Source of the DNA: Altimarinus sp041659565 | GTDB lineage: Bacteria > Patescibacteriota > Gracilibacteria > BD1-5 > UBA6164 | DNA length: 64,000 nt | NCBI GenBank assembly: GCA_041659565.1 | Contig: JBAZXZ010000002.1 | Coordinates: 186,001-250,000 of the forward strand | Direction: 5' to 3' | Part shown: one piece after another, positions 1 through 9,701 of the stretch | Layout: the number at the start of each line of letters is the position of its first letter | Position numbering within the stretch: position 1 is the stretch's first letter | The notes under the pieces: generated by a model | Databases searched by the model: none | Told to the model about the DNA's origin: nothing | Seen by the model: the letters and a program-made list of their open reading frames with translations, nothing else | Made by a program: the position numbers and the translations under genes

Positions 1-434
1 CAATAAATTTTATTCCAAACTTCTTCTTCTATACTTTTCATAATAATATAATCATTATCATCTTCGTGATCATATCAAATTATATGCAAAATCGAATGAA
101 TTAATAATTTATAAAACTCTTTTTCTTCTCATAAACCATATTCTAAGCCTTGGGATTTTATTTTTTCTTCACAAAATACCAATTCTCAAGCTATATCATC
201 ATCTTTTAAAGAATCAAAATCATCATAATAATTAAAACTAAGAACATCTGTTATATAATCTTTTTTTCTGTAATTATTATTTAATTCTTGTATTGTTTTT
301 TCATCTACAAAAACTAGATTCAAAGTTCAATTTTGTTTTTTTTCTTGAAGCAAATTTATAATTTCAAATATAGTTTTTACGATTTTTTCATCAAAACTAA
401 AATTTGGAGGATTTATTATTTGGTAGTTAAACAT
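1..434 (-). CDS. ybeY: Endoribonuclease YbeY (3' end outside window)
   Basis: Single-strand-specific metallo-endoribonuclease of 16S rRNA maturation and ribosome quality control. The family signature is visible: a segment reading YRKKDYITDVLSF near residues 60-75, and the zinc-binding motif HSILHIIGYDHE near residue 118, whose histidines bind the metal. Two glycines here, including the one before YDHE, are UGA codons. The stop codon lies beyond base 1, so the C-terminus is missing only because of the window edge. It lies 11 bases downstream of smpB on the same strand, suggesting a shared translation/RNA quality-control transcript. Confidence 0.93.
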
Positions 435-445
435 TTTTATAAAAA

Positions 446-904
446 TTAAATATATTTTTTCATCATCATTTTAGCCTCTTTATCTAGAGTCCTTTCTTTT
501 AATAATTGTTTTTTATTGTACTCTTTTCTTCAGATTACAAGTCATACTTTTAATTTTATCAAGTTTCATTTTCCATAAATCTCAAGTGGTATTACAGTTT
601 TTCAAGGTTCTTTTGATTTTTCTTTAAGTAAATTTATTATCTTTCTATGCAAAAATATCTTTCTATCAACAATTGGTGAAATTAAAGCTTTATTTGAAGA
701 GTTTTCAAATACTCATATATGCATTCACTTAACAACAGCTTCTCAAGTCAAGAAGCTTATATAAGCTCATTTTAAATTCACATTTCAAGATCTTATAGAC
801 TTTACCTCATATCATTTTAGCTCTATTCAAGCCTCATAAGTATCTATAATCTCATAATCGAAATATGCTTTTTTGTTTTTGGATATTAGTTTTGTATCAT
901 TCAT
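446..904 (-). CDS. smpB: SsrA-binding protein SmpB
   Basis: SmpB binds tmRNA and brings it to stalled ribosomes for trans-translation. The 152-residue length is normal. The N-terminal core reads NKKAYFDYEIIDTYEAGIEL, followed by GYEVKSIRSGNVNLKGAYI, a typical SmpB beta-barrel. The C-terminal tail is basic (KEAKMMMKKYI), as expected for the part that enters the decoding centre. Many of the glycines are UGA. The start ATG follows an AT-rich leader without a Shine-Dalgarno sequence. ybeY follows immediately. No tmRNA gene is in the window. Confidence 0.95.
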
Positions 905-990
905 AATTATAATTTATATTGATTATCATTTTATTATTCTTTATTATGTAACCAATTTTAATTAAAAATATTTTATTTGCAATTTAAAAT

Positions 991-1023
991 AATCCCCAAA
1001 GTTTAAATTGAACTTTGGGGATT
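991..1023 (-). terminator. Intrinsic terminator of ahcY
   Basis: A 13-bp stem (AATCCCCAAAGTT with its complement) and a 6-7 base loop lie 19 bases after the ahcY stop and are followed on the minus strand by ATTTT. The stem core CCAAAGTT/AACTTTGG recurs in the terminator at 25421-25453. Confidence 0.7.
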
Positions 1024-1041
1024 ATTTATTAGTCTTTTTTC

Positions 1042-2451
1042 TTAATACCTATAATGTTCTGGTTTATAAGGTCAATCAACTGATATTCCCATATAATCTG
1101 CTTGTTTCTGAGTCATTTTAGTCAATTTTACACCTATTTGTTCAAGGTGAAGTCTAGCAACTTCTTCGTCAAGATATTTTGGAAGCCTGTAAACTCATAC
1201 TTCGTAATCTTTTTGCCATAAATCAATTTGAGCCAAAGTTTGGTTTGTAAAACTATTACTCATAACAAAACTAGGATGACCAGTTGCACAACCTAGATTT
1301 ACAAGTCTTCATTCAGCTAATAAATATATACAATGTCCATCTGGGAATACATATTTATCAACTTGTGGTTTTATATTGATTTTTTTAACTCAAGGAAACT
1401 TATTCAGTTTATCTACTTGTATCTCATTATCAAAATGTCATATATTACAAACTATTGCTTCATCTTTCATTGCTGCCATATCTTCAATTGTAATTATATC
1501 TACATTTCAAGTTGTAGTTACATATATATTTCATTCTTTTAAAGCTTCAGTCATAGTTGTAACCTTATATCATTCCATTGCTGCTTGTAGAGCACAAATT
1601 GGATCAACTTCAGTTATTATAACTCTTGCTCCATATCATCTCATAGACATAGCACATCATTTACCCACATCACCATAACCACATACTACAACAACTTTTC
1701 AAGCAATCATTACATCAGTTGCTCTTTTAATACCATCAGCAAGAGATTCTCTACAACCATATAAATTATCAAATTTTGATTTAGTAACTGAGTCATTTAC
1801 ATTTATAGCAGGAACTAAAAGTTCTCAAGCTTTCATCATCTCATAAAGTCTGTGAACTCCCGTTGTAGTTTCCTCAGATATTCATTTTAGATCTTTCATA
1901 ACTGTATGCCATCTATTTGGAGTATCTTTTAATACTTTTTTTAATAAATTTAATATAATTCATTCTTCTTCATTTCCTGGAGTTTTATCTAAAATTGAAG
2001 CATCGTCTTCAGCATGAAATCATTTATGTACAAATAAAGTAGCATCTCACCCATCATCAACTATCAAGTTTGGTCCCAATCATCCTGGAAAACTAAGAGC
2101 TTCCAGTGTACACCACCAATACTCTTCCAAAGTTTCTCATTTCCAAGCAAATACAGGTACTCAAGTCACAGCAATTGCAGCTGCAGCATGATCCTGAGTA
2201 GAGAATATATTACAACTAGCCCATCTTACATCTGCTCATAAATCTACCAAAGTTTCAATCAAAACAGCAGTTTGTATAGTCATATGAAGAGATCCTGTGA
2301 TTCTTGCTCAAGCCAAAGGTTTTTGTCAAGCATATTTTACTCTAAGAGCCATAAGTCAAGGCATTTCTTTTTCTGCAGTATCAAGTTCTTTTCTACCATA
2401 ATCAGCCAAACTCAAATCAGCTACTTTATATTGTCATTCTTTAAAGTCCAT
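1042..2451 (-). CDS. ahcY: Adenosylhomocysteinase (S-adenosylhomocysteine hydrolase)
   Basis: NAD-dependent enzyme that reversibly cleaves S-adenosylhomocysteine to homocysteine and adenosine, removing the product inhibitor of methyltransferases. The 469 residues match the bacterial long form. Visible features: an N-terminal substrate domain with GSLHMTIQTAVLIETL and WASCNIFSTQDHAAAA; the NAD fold motif VVCGYGDVGKGCA near residue 255; and the C-terminal tail ending KPEHYRY, typical of the family and contributing to the neighbouring NAD site. It is transcribed alone, with a terminator behind it. A divergent IscU-like gene lies about 240 bases upstream. Confidence 0.97.
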
Positions 2452-2590
2452 ATAATAAATAATTAATAATTAATGTTGAAAAATTAACAATTAAGGAAAT
2501 ATTTAAAAATCCGAAAATAGAAACTAATTTTTTCATTTGTTTATTATATTAAAAAAATCTAAAATCTTTAATCTATTTGGAAAATATTAT

Positions 2591-2618
2591 TTGACAATAT
2601 ATTTTATGTAATTATAAA
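2591..2618 (+). promoter_or_regulatory. Sigma-70 promoter of the IscU-like gene
   Basis: TTGACA at 2591-2596 and TATAAA at 2613-2618 with a 16-base spacer. Transcription would start near 2625 and give a leader of about 65 bases before ATG 2691. This favours that ATG over in-frame upstream alternatives. Confidence 0.6.
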
Positions 2619-2690
2619 AATATTTTGATTTTAGATATAAAAAAAGTAAGATACAAAGAATTTAAAAATTATATCATTTACTCATTTCTT

Positions 2691-3107
2691 ATGCACAATG
2701 AAATAATAACTTATTATAGCAAAAATCCTCCAAATAAATGAGTTTTGGAAGATTATGATGTAGAATTTTGGGAAGAAAATAGAACTTGCGGAGATGATTT
2801 GAAAGTATATGTAAAAATACAAGATAATAAAATAAAATATTGGTCATTTACTTGAGATACAGCGATTATTACAACTGCTTGTGCTTCTATATTTTGAGAA
2901 AGTATAATTGATATGGATATAAATGAAATACTAACTTTTGATTACAATTATATAAGACAATTAATTGAATCAGACCTTTCAGAAAAAAGAAAAAAAGCAT
3001 GAGTATTAGGATTACTGACTACTAGAAATGCAATTCATAAATTTCTAGGTGACTGAAAAAAAGATACTTTTGATGATTTGATAGAAAATAGTATTTCTGC
3101 TTGTTAG
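2691..3107 (+). CDS. IscU/NifU-like Fe-S cluster scaffold protein
   Basis: A 138-residue protein of the IscU/SufU family, which assembles Fe-S clusters and hands them to apoproteins. The N-terminus (YSKNPPNKGVLEDYDV) and NRTCGDDLKVYVKI carry the first cysteine and its aspartate. TTACASIFGES carries the second cysteine. The third ligand region reads RKKAGVLGLLTTRNAIHKF, with alanine where IscU/SufU have cysteine, so the canonical three-cysteine site is incomplete. It could still be a scaffold using another ligand, or a divergent carrier. No cysteine desulfurase is adjacent. A strong promoter precedes it. Confidence 0.8.
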
Positions 3108-3161
3108 AATTTAGAGCTTATAATTTTTTTATAACCAAAGAATAATTTAAAACAATATAAT

Positions 3162-3311
3162 TACTCTTTACTTTTGCTTCCAAAAGTAAAACAAAAGAAT
3201 TTAAGGGATTTCATCCCCTTAAAAATCCCTGAATCGTTTCCCGGTTTACGTTCATATCACAAATTTAGTTTGATTTTAAAAATTTATTTTACCTTTCAAT
3301 TGCCACTTAGT
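3162..3311 (+). repeat. 150-bp dispersed repeat, copy A
   Basis: Highly similar, in reverse orientation, to 56545-56694. Both copies contain two small hairpins (CTTTTGCTTCCAAAAG and a stem with AAGGGATTTCATCCCCTT). No coding capacity is evident. The rest of the 3108-3455 gap holds shorter repeat fragments (a GTCATTCTGA-type element near 3330-3356 and an inverted GGATCCTTCG fragment near 3390-3415) and no gene that I can support. Confidence 0.75.
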
Positions 3312-3455
3312 GAAAAATATAGTGTGTCTGTCATTCTGAATGAAATGAAGAATCCCTTAAACTTAGTTTATTATATGAGCATTGATAAAGGGATCCTTCG
3401 TAAAAACTCAGGATAACAAAATCTCTAAAAACATTTAGAAAATAATGATAAATTT

Positions 3456-4055
3456 TTAATATTTTTCAAGTAATCTCTTAACAGTAAGAGGAACAACTCA
3501 ATAACATCTTGCTCTAGCACTAACTAGATCAGAAAATTTATCATCTATAATTTCATATATTTCTGCAAGAGTTTCTTTTTCTTCTAAATAATCCAGAAAC
3601 ATATTTCTTAAATTTTGAGCAATAGTTTCTGGAATAACCCTTCTGTTTATCAAATCTATTATATCTCCAGTTACTCAAATTACTATATGATTTAATCAGT
3701 CTTTAATTACTGAAAGCACTTCTTCTTGATTAAGATAACCTTCTTTTACTCATTCTTTTACTTTTCTAATAGGATAAGTATTTTGAATTTTCAATTTATT
3801 TTCATATGATAAGTTACAATAATTATTTCATGCAGATTCTAATATTGTTTCATTATTTATGATTGTTTTGATATAATTTTCAAAATTTTCTTTTGTTTTA
3901 GCAATTTCTTCCTCTTGTTTATCAGTTACAAAAAGTTGATAATTATATTCATTATCAAATCTATATTCTGCACCGTCATTAAGAAATTTAGCATCTAATA
4001 ATGTTCTCTCTTTTTGAATTTCTGCCATTTGGTCGGTTTTTAATTCTTGTTTCAT
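3456..4055 (-). CDS. Hypothetical protein, 199 residues
   Basis: Not recognised. The N-terminal 70 residues are highly charged and probably helical (MKQELKTDQMAEIQKERTLL). The middle contains KEGYLNQEEVLSVIKDGLNH and the C-terminus is basic (VRARARCYGVVPLTVKRLLE). There is no signal peptide or membrane segment, so it is probably cytosolic. It is monocistronic, with the repeat-rich gap downstream and a divergent TrmB-like regulator upstream. Length, UGA-Gly use and a clear start suggest a real gene. Its function cannot be inferred. Confidence 0.7.
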
Positions 4056-4229
4056 AGTTTTTTATTAATTAAATAAATAAAATTATTACTAATAATCATT
4101 TTTTACTACTTGATTATTAGTAAAACTATTGTACAATAAAAATATCAATTTTCTAATATCAAAAATTAAAAATACTAAAAATTCTCTATTTAAAGAGACC
4201 TATTAGTATTAAAATAGTGTCAACCGAAT

Positions 4230-4258
4230 TTGACAGATGCTGTACTATTTGATATAAT
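4230..4258 (+). promoter_or_regulatory. Consensus sigma-70 promoter of the TrmB-like gene
   Basis: TTGACA at 4230-4235 and TATAAT at 4253-4258 with exactly 17 bases between: a perfect consensus. The start codon at 4291 follows about 25 bases after the expected start of transcription. The organism's own sigma-70 gene lies at 9969-11363. Confidence 0.8.
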
Positions 4259-4290
4259 TATTGAAATATAATATATTTTAATTAATAAAT

Positions 4291-5046
4291 ATGGATAAAA
4301 TAATTGAATGATTACAAGCTATTTGATTAAATAAAAGAGAATCAATGGTTTATATAGAACTTCTGAGATTGTGAACATCCTGAGTATCAAATATATCAAA
4401 GAGAGTATGATTAGCTAGATCATCAATTCATTATATATGTGCAGAACTTGTAAAAAAATGATTAGTTATACAGTCAAAAAAACAAAATACCAAGATTTTT
4501 ACAGCAGAACATCCAAATAAAATAAAAGCCATTATTGTATCACAAAAAAATATATTAACCCAAAAAGAATCCCAAATAGACAAAATTATGTGAGATTTAT
4601 TAGAAATAAAAAATCCCTATAACATATTACCAAAAGTAAGTTATCATGAATGAAAAGAAGAAGTTTATAATATATTACATAAAAAACATTCTATTGTAGA
4701 AGATGATTCATTTGAAGTCTCAATATTCCCAAAATTACAAAATCTGTATAAAGAAAAGATAGAAGATTATGCCAAATCTTATGTAAATTCAGCAAAAAAT
4801 TGAAAACACTATTCAATTGAAAATATAAAATACAAAGAGATAGATAATAGTGAAATCTATCCTTGACTTGATTTTAAATATTATGATTTAAAAGATGATG
4901 AAATAAATACACATATTCATATAAATTCTGATAATATTATTTTTATTTCACTACATGATAAAACACCTTTTTGAATTGATATCAAACATTCCTGAATTGC
5001 AAATGATTTAAGGAAAATATTAAAATTGTTATATGATAAAATTTAA
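4291..5046 (+). CDS. TrmB-family-like transcriptional regulator
   Basis: 251 residues. The first 75 form a winged helix-turn-helix of TrmB type: LNKRESMVYIELLRLGTSGVSNISKRVGLARSSIHYICAELVKKGLV, quoted in parts, with the recognition helix at ARSSIHYI. The remainder (about 90-251) is a likely effector or dimerisation domain. It ends in a PLD-like beta region (DNIIFISLHDKTPFGIDIKH) seen in TrmB relatives. Such proteins often sense sugars. The effector cannot be told from the sequence. It is monocistronic, with a consensus promoter before it and a terminator behind. Confidence 0.75.
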
Positions 5047-5050
5047 ATCA

Positions 5051-5080
5051 AAAAAAGCTAAAATTTCTTCTAGCTTTTTT
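5051..5080. terminator. Bidirectional terminator between the TrmB-like gene and rplA
   Basis: The stem AAAAAAGCTA/TAGCTTTTTT has a 10-base loop and T-runs on both strands, so it can end both convergent genes. Confidence 0.8.
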
Positions 5081-5097
5081 ATTTATTAATATTTATA

Positions 5098-5793
5098 TTA
5101 TCTTTTAGATATATCTAACCTAATACCAGGCCCCATACAATTACATACAAAAATAGAATTTATATATTTTCATTTTGCTCAAACTGGTTTTACTTCAAGT
5201 ATTGTATCTAAAAATTTATTTAAATTAGCTTTTAATTTTTCTTGACCAAAAGATAATTTACCAAATATAGAATGAACATTACCTTGTTTATCAGTTTTAA
5301 ACTCAAATTTTCAAGCCATTATTTCTTTTACAGCAGAAACTAAATCATCTGAAACAGTTCAAGTTTTTGGATTAGGCATAAGTCATTTAGGCCCTAACAC
5401 TCTTGCTATTTTTCATAATTGTCTCATCATCGTAGGAGTAGCCACACATACATCAAAATCAATTGCAACTTTTCAAGTAGATATATCATCAATTAATTCT
5501 TCTCATCATACTACAGAAACTCACATACTTTTTAATTCATCATTGTTAGCTTTATCACTAAAAACACAAACTTTAACTGTTTTACCAGTTCAATTAGGAA
5601 GAGTTATTGTACTTCTAATCATTTGATCTTGATACTTTGGATCTAAAAACAAATTGAAATGAACTTCAACTGTAGGATCAAAAGTTACAGTATTTGTTTT
5701 TTCAAGCATTTCAACAGCTTCTGGAACTGAATAAAGCATATCTTTATTTACAAGCTCTAAAGCTTTTACATATTTTTTACCTCTTTTTTGCAT
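5098..5793 (-). CDS. rplA: 50S ribosomal protein L1
   Basis: L1 builds the mobile L1 stalk at the ribosomal E site. The 231-residue length is normal. Recognisable parts are the N-terminus KRGKKYVKALELV, the middle domain VFSDKANNDELK, and the signature IARVLGPKGLMPNPKTGTVS near residue 130. The C-terminus (PVGAKGKYINSIFVCNCMGPG) matches the family. The usual partner rplK is not adjacent. An intrinsic terminator stands about 40 bases upstream of the start with no obvious promoter between, so expression may depend on read-through. Confidence 0.96.
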
Positions 5794-5831
5794 AACATAT
5801 ATTTTTAAATAATAAAGGTTTTAACGAGATT

Positions 5832-5864
5832 AAAAAATCTCTCCCTTTTTCAGGTGGAGAGATT
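5832..5864 (-). terminator. Terminator upstream of rplA
   Basis: On the minus strand ATCTCTCC pairs with GGAGAGAT around a roughly 11-base loop and is followed by six Ts. It ends the rpsP-khpA-membrane protein unit. Because it lies so close to rplA it could also act in a regulated leader of that gene. Confidence 0.7.
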
Positions 5865-5894
5865 ATATTCAAAAGTATTTAAATGTAAAATTTT

Positions 5895-6323
5895 TTATAA
5901 AGAATTTATAAAATCATCTTCTTGAAAATTATCTATACTATTAACATTAGTATTACTTATTCAAAATATTTTTTTTCATATTTCTTCTATTTTTGAGAAA
6001 ATAGCTTTAGGTTCTGCATATTTTTGTACATCAAGTCACAAAAGTCTAGCTAGAATAGGAAACAAAAAAATCGTAGCAACCATAACAACTAAACCAAAAA
6101 ATGCATATCTTATAGTATTTATAGCTGGCTTTATCTTATCATCTTTTCATCAAGAAAGTATTACTAAAACTCATCCCCGTAATATAAATAATACAGTAGT
6201 AACAGATGCAAACAAAATAAGAATAGATATAGCTAAGAGTAAAAATTCTCACAAATCAAGCGTATTTCATCAAAAAATTGATGTTGTAGCTCCATTATCA
6301 GCATATATAGAATCTACTAACAT
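5895..6323 (-). CDS. Small membrane protein resembling TrbC/VirB2-type pilin-like proteins
   Basis: 142 residues with two hydrophobic segments (about 24-50, EFLLLAISILILFASVTTVL, and about 70-92, IRYAFFGLVVMVATIFLFPI). They are separated by a Gly-rich charged loop, LSGGDDKIKPAINT. This arrangement resembles the TrbC/VirB2-like pilin proteins common in Patescibacteria. The C-terminal 45 residues are hydrophilic. It follows khpA and rpsP on the same strand, with the terminator behind. The resemblance is to an arrangement, not a catalytic motif, so the family call is tentative. Confidence 0.6.
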
Positions 6324-6343
6324 AATTGTTTTTGGTAAAGTAA

Positions 6344-6580
6344 TTAATCTAAAACTTTTATATTTACTTTTTTATTTAACTTCATTCAAACTAATCTCAT
6401 TATCGATCTAATTGAATTGATATTATTCCCTCATTTTCATATAATTATTCCCATATCTTCTTTATTTACAGATATAGTAAGCAAAATTCCTAATTCATCT
6501 TCTTTTCTTTCTATTTTTATTTCTTCTGGTTTAGTAACCATATTTTCCAAAAGAAATTGTAAAAATTCTACTTCTTTCAT
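6344..6580 (-). CDS. khpA: KH-domain RNA-binding protein KhpA
   Basis: 78 residues, essentially one KH domain. The GxxG loop is visible as IIIGKGGNNINSIRSIMRLV near residues 46-65, with two of the glycines encoded by UGA. KhpA proteins bind RNA and in other bacteria influence cell division and small-RNA activity. It sits directly after rpsP, as in many bacterial genomes where the order is rpsP-khpA-rimM-trmD. rimM and trmD are not present here. Confidence 0.88.
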
Positions 6581-6606
6581 TATATTAAGATAAATAATAA
6601 AAATTT

Positions 6607-6846
6607 TTAAAGTGTTATATTATTGTCTTTCATTAATTTTTCAACTTTAGGAGAAAATTGAGTTCATGTAGAAATATATTTTTTAACTTTTTCTAAATCT
6701 TTAATTTTAAATTCTTTACTCATAGGATCATAAAATCCTAGAATTTCTTTATATCAAGTCTTAGCTGACCTAGTATGTTCAGTTAAAACAACCTTAAAAA
6801 AAGGTGTATTTCTCTTTCAAGCTCTAGATAGTCTTATTTTTAACAT
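6607..6846 (-). CDS. rpsP: 30S ribosomal protein S16
   Basis: 79 residues. The N-terminus MLKIRLSRAGKRNTPFFKVV and the following segment up to GYKEILGFYDPMS are characteristic of S16, a 16S rRNA assembly protein. It is first in the unit rpsP-khpA-membrane protein. Upstream is an AT-rich repeated spacer and then the tRNA-Leu gene. The start is the only ATG that gives the conserved N-terminus. Confidence 0.95.
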
Positions 6847-6847
6847 A

Positions 6848-6930
6848 GATTATAATTAATTAATAATTAACAATTAATAATTAACAATTAATGATTTTCC
6901 TTAATTATTCATTATTAATTGTTCATTGTT
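6848..6930. repeat. AT-rich intergenic repeat (TAATTAACAATTAAT type)
   Basis: Runs of the unit AATTAACAATTAATAATT and its complement can form hairpins. Related stretches occur at 2455-2490, 9137-9170, 22888-22990 and 35905-35946, always between genes. No coding content is seen. Confidence 0.55.
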
Positions 6931-6938
6931 TATTTAAA

Positions 6939-7025
6939 TGGTGCCCGGGGCGGGAATCGAACCCGCACCCTAATGAAAGAACAGGATTTTAAGTCCTGCG
7001 TGTCTACCAATTCCACCACCCGGGC
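6939..7025 (-). tRNA. tRNA-Leu (UAA)
   Basis: Acceptor stem GCCCGGG/CCCGGGC with discriminator A and encoded CCA. D-arm GTGGTGGAATTGGTAGACAC is typical of leucine tRNA. The anticodon loop CTTAAAA gives anticodon UAA. A class II variable arm and the T-loop GGTTCGATTCC are present. Confidence 0.95.
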
Positions 7026-7039
7026 AAGTAGACTAAATA

Positions 7040-7092
7040 TCAAAGAATAAAGAAAAAATAATTTAATAAATTTTTTAGTCTTTATTCTTTGA
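7040..7092. repeat. Long inverted repeat behind rpmB
   Basis: TCAAAGAATAAAGA at 7040-7053 is matched by its complement at 7079-7092, with a 25-base A/T loop. It may terminate rpmB transcription or mark processing before tRNA-Leu. Confidence 0.5.
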
Positions 7093-7101
7093 ATTTTTAG
7101 C

Positions 7102-7299
7102 TTATATTATTCATTTTTTCTTTAAAGTTCTTATTCAAGCAGCAGAAACTCTTATCCTATAAATTATTCAACTAATAGGATCTTTTATCTTTTTATAAAA
7201 AAGATTTGGATAAAATTTTCTTTTAGTAGCTCTCATTGAGTGACTTCTTTTATTTCAAACACTTGTTTTTTTTCAAGTTATTTCACAAACTCTAGACAT
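7102..7299 (-). CDS. rpmB: 50S ribosomal protein L28
   Basis: 65 residues. The N-terminal pattern MSRVCEITGKKTSVGNKRSH and the following SMRATKRKFYPNL are diagnostic of L28. The zinc-type cysteine pairs of some L28 proteins are absent apart from Cys5. Several glycines, such as the one in ITGKK, are UGA. It stands alone between tRNA-Leu and rpsJ. Confidence 0.93.
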
Positions 7300-7375
7300 A
7301 ATTTTCAATATAAAATATAAAATATATATATACTTCATTACTTTCTATTTGTAATGAAAATATTTTTAATTACCA

Positions 7376-7693
7376 TTAGGCTTTTATTTCAATACCAACT
7401 CAACTTGGAATATTTAAATTTTGCAACATTTCCAAAGTCTTAGGTGTTGGTTCTTGGATATCAATAATTCTCTTATGTCTTCTTATCTCAAATTGTTCTC
7501 TTGCATCTTTGTTTACAAAAGTTGATCTATTTACAGTTATTTTTTCTATTCTAGTTGGTAGGGGAATAGGTCAAACAACTATAGCTCAAGAATCCTTTGC
7601 TATTATAACTATTTTTTTCACAGCTTCATCCAAGATCTTGTGATCGAAAGACTTTACACTAATTCTTATCTTTTGAGAAATTTTTTTATTCAT
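7376..7693 (-). CDS. rpsJ: 30S ribosomal protein S10
   Basis: 105 residues. Visible family segments: ISVKSFDHKILDEAVKKIV, GPIPLPTRIEKITVNRS and REQFEIRRHKRIIDI. S10 is also NusE, a transcription antitermination factor. It lies downstream of tuf on the same strand, the ancestral str-S10 order. The remaining S10-operon ribosomal genes do not follow, so the operon is broken here. Confidence 0.96.
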
Positions 7694-7735
7694 TTTAAAT
7701 ATAATAAAAATTAAATTTTAAATACAGACTAATTT

Positions 7736-7770
7736 TCAAGTCTCTCAATCAATAAGAGAGAAAGACTTGA
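7736..7770 (-). repeat. Hairpin between tuf and rpsJ
   Basis: CAAGTCTCTC and GAGAGAAAGACTTG form an imperfect stem in the tuf-rpsJ spacer. No T-run follows on the minus strand, so it looks more like an RNA-processing or stabilising structure than a terminator. Confidence 0.4.
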
Positions 7771-7783
7771 TTTTAATTAATAT

Positions 7784-8977
7784 TTATTTTATAACTTTAG
7801 CAACAACTCAAGAACCAACAGTTCTACCACCTTCTCTTATAGCGAATCTTAATCATTCAGTCATAGCTATAGGAGATTGTAAAGTAACAACCATTTTTAC
7901 ATTATCTCAAGGCATAACCATTTCTACTCAAGCAGGTAATTCTATATCACCTGTAACATCAGTAGTTCTAAAATAGAATTGTGGTTTATATCATTTGAAA
8001 AATGGAGTATGTCTTCCTCATTCATCTTTTGTCAATACATAAACTTCAGATTCAAATTGAGTATGAGGTTTAATTGATCCTGGTTTAGCAAGAACTTGAC
8101 CTCTTTCAACATCTTCTCTTTCTATACCTCTTAGAAGTAATCAAGCATTATCTCAAGCTTGTCCTTGGTCTAATAATTTGTGGAACATCTCTACTCAAGT
8201 TACAGTTGTTTTTCTTGTATCTCTGATACCAACTATTTCAACATCTTCTCAAACTTTAATTATTCATTGTTCAATTTTACCAGTAACTACAGTACCTCTA
8301 CCTTTAATAGAAAATACATCTTCAATAGGCATTAAGAAAGTCTTATCTAATGGTCTTTCTGGAATTGGTACCCATTTTTCAATAGCTTCAAACAATTCTA
8401 GAATTGTTTTTGCACCATATTCTTTTTCTAAATCAGTAGGATTTTCTAAAGCAACTAATCAAGAACCTCTGATTATTGGAGTTGTATCTCCTGGAAAATC
8501 ATATTTATTTAATAAATCTCTAATTTCCATCTCAACTAATTCCAACATTTCAGCATCATCAACCATATCACATTTGTTTAGATAAACAACTATATATGGA
8601 ACTCATACTTGTCTAGATAATAATATATGTTCTCTAGTTTGAGCCATAGGTCCATCAGTAGCAGCTACTATAAGTATACCTGCATCCATTTGAGCAGCAC
8701 CAGTAATCATATTTTTTACATAATCAGCATGTCAAGGACAATCAACATGAGCATAATGTCTAGTTCCAGTTTCGTATTCAACATGAGCTGTATTGATTGT
8801 TATACCTCTTGCTCTTTCTTCTGGAGCAGAGTCAATTTTATCAAAAGTAGTAACTACTCAAGTTCCAAATTTCGCATTTAAAACAACAGATATAGCTGCT
8901 GTAGTTGTAGTTTTACCATGATCTACATGTCATATTGTACCTATATTTAGATGTGGTTTAGATCTATCAAAAGCCAT
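7784..8977 (-). CDS. tuf: Translation elongation factor Tu
   Basis: 397 residues. EF-Tu delivers aminoacyl-tRNA to the ribosome using GTP. G1 GHVDHGKT near residue 18, the DCPGHADY motif near 80 and NKCDMVDD near 135 are all present. Domains 2 and 3 are complete up to VGSGVVAKVIK. The glycine of DCPGH is encoded by UGA, an invariant residue and therefore direct evidence for the recoded alphabet. Followed by rpsJ, preceded by two small basic open frames. Confidence 0.98.
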
Positions 8978-9048
8978 AATTATAAAAATTATAAAATAAA
9001 TTTAATAAAGTGTTTAAATTATATTTAAAACTTATTAAAAAACAAAAA

Positions 9049-9135
9049 TTAATTAAATTTTTTCTTCATCCTTTTTTCAATATTTTTTAAAACTCTTCTA
9101 AGTTTTTTATGTGCATATCATGTCAATCTTGGCAT
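9049..9135 (-). CDS. Possible 28-residue basic peptide
   Basis: An ATG frame ending in TAA encodes a strongly basic peptide (MPRLTGYAHKKLRRVLKN, then EKRMKKKFN), with 13 Lys/Arg/His in 28 residues and one UGA-Gly. It lies between a conserved-looking small gene and tuf on the same strand. Its composition is like a small ribosomal or RNA-binding peptide, but I recognise no family. It may be chance coding. Confidence 0.35.
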
Positions 9136-9236
9136 AAAATTAATAATTAACAATTAATAACTATAAATGAAAATCAAATATTACTTTTACTAAAATAATT
9201 ATTAGTATTTTAAGTAATTATTATTCATTAATCATT

Positions 9237-9449
9237 TTAGATTTTACTTGTATTTATTCAATATTTTTTTAATTTTGCTTGAACAAATTTTAAAGCATTT
9301 TCTAACCATTTAGTTTTTCATTCAAATTCTATTCTAGAAAGGATTTTTTTATAAGCCTTTATAGAATTAGAAACTTTGTTTCCACCTTTAACAGCAATTT
9401 TATTAACAGCATAATTCAATCTGTGTGGTCTCTTACTACTTAATCACAT
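9237..9449 (-). CDS. Small basic hypothetical protein, 70 residues
   Basis: Not recognised. The sequence is basic and largely helical: MGLSSKRPHRLNYAVNKIAV at the start, then KVSNSIKAYKKILSRIEFEG and a lysine-rich end. No membrane segment or cysteine motif. It sits between the tRNA-Ala gene and tuf, in a translation-related neighbourhood, which suggests but does not show a nucleic-acid-binding or ribosome-associated role. Confidence 0.6.
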
Positions 9450-9528
9450 ATTTACAAAATTAACAATTAAAATGAATAATTATTTGTTTATACAATAATT
9501 ATTCAATTTTTATTTTTTATTTTTACTT

Positions 9529-9605
9529 TGGTGGAGTCTAAGGGAGTCGAACCCTTGACCCTCTGCGTGCAAGGCAGATGCTCTAGCCAACTGAGCTAAG
9601 ACCCC
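9529..9605 (-). tRNA. tRNA-Ala (UGC)
   Basis: Acceptor stem GGGGTCT/AGACTCC contains the G3:U70 pair that marks alanine tRNAs. D-arm TTAGCTCAGTTGGCTAGAGC, anticodon loop with TGC, T-loop GGTTCGACTCC, encoded CCA. Confidence 0.97.
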
Positions 9606-9623
9606 AAAACTAAAAAAATATAA

Positions 9624-9701
9624 TGGCGGGAGTGACGGGGTTCGAACCCGCGACCTCAGCAGTGACAGTGCTGCGCTCTAAACCAACTGAGCTACACCCC
9701 C
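9624..9701 (-). tRNA. tRNA-Asp (GUC)
   Basis: Acceptor stem GGGGGTG/CACTCCC, discriminator G, encoded CCA, anticodon loop CTGTCAC giving GUC, and T-arm GGGTTCGAACCCC. Transcribed just upstream of tRNA-Ala, 18 bases apart. Confidence 0.97.
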
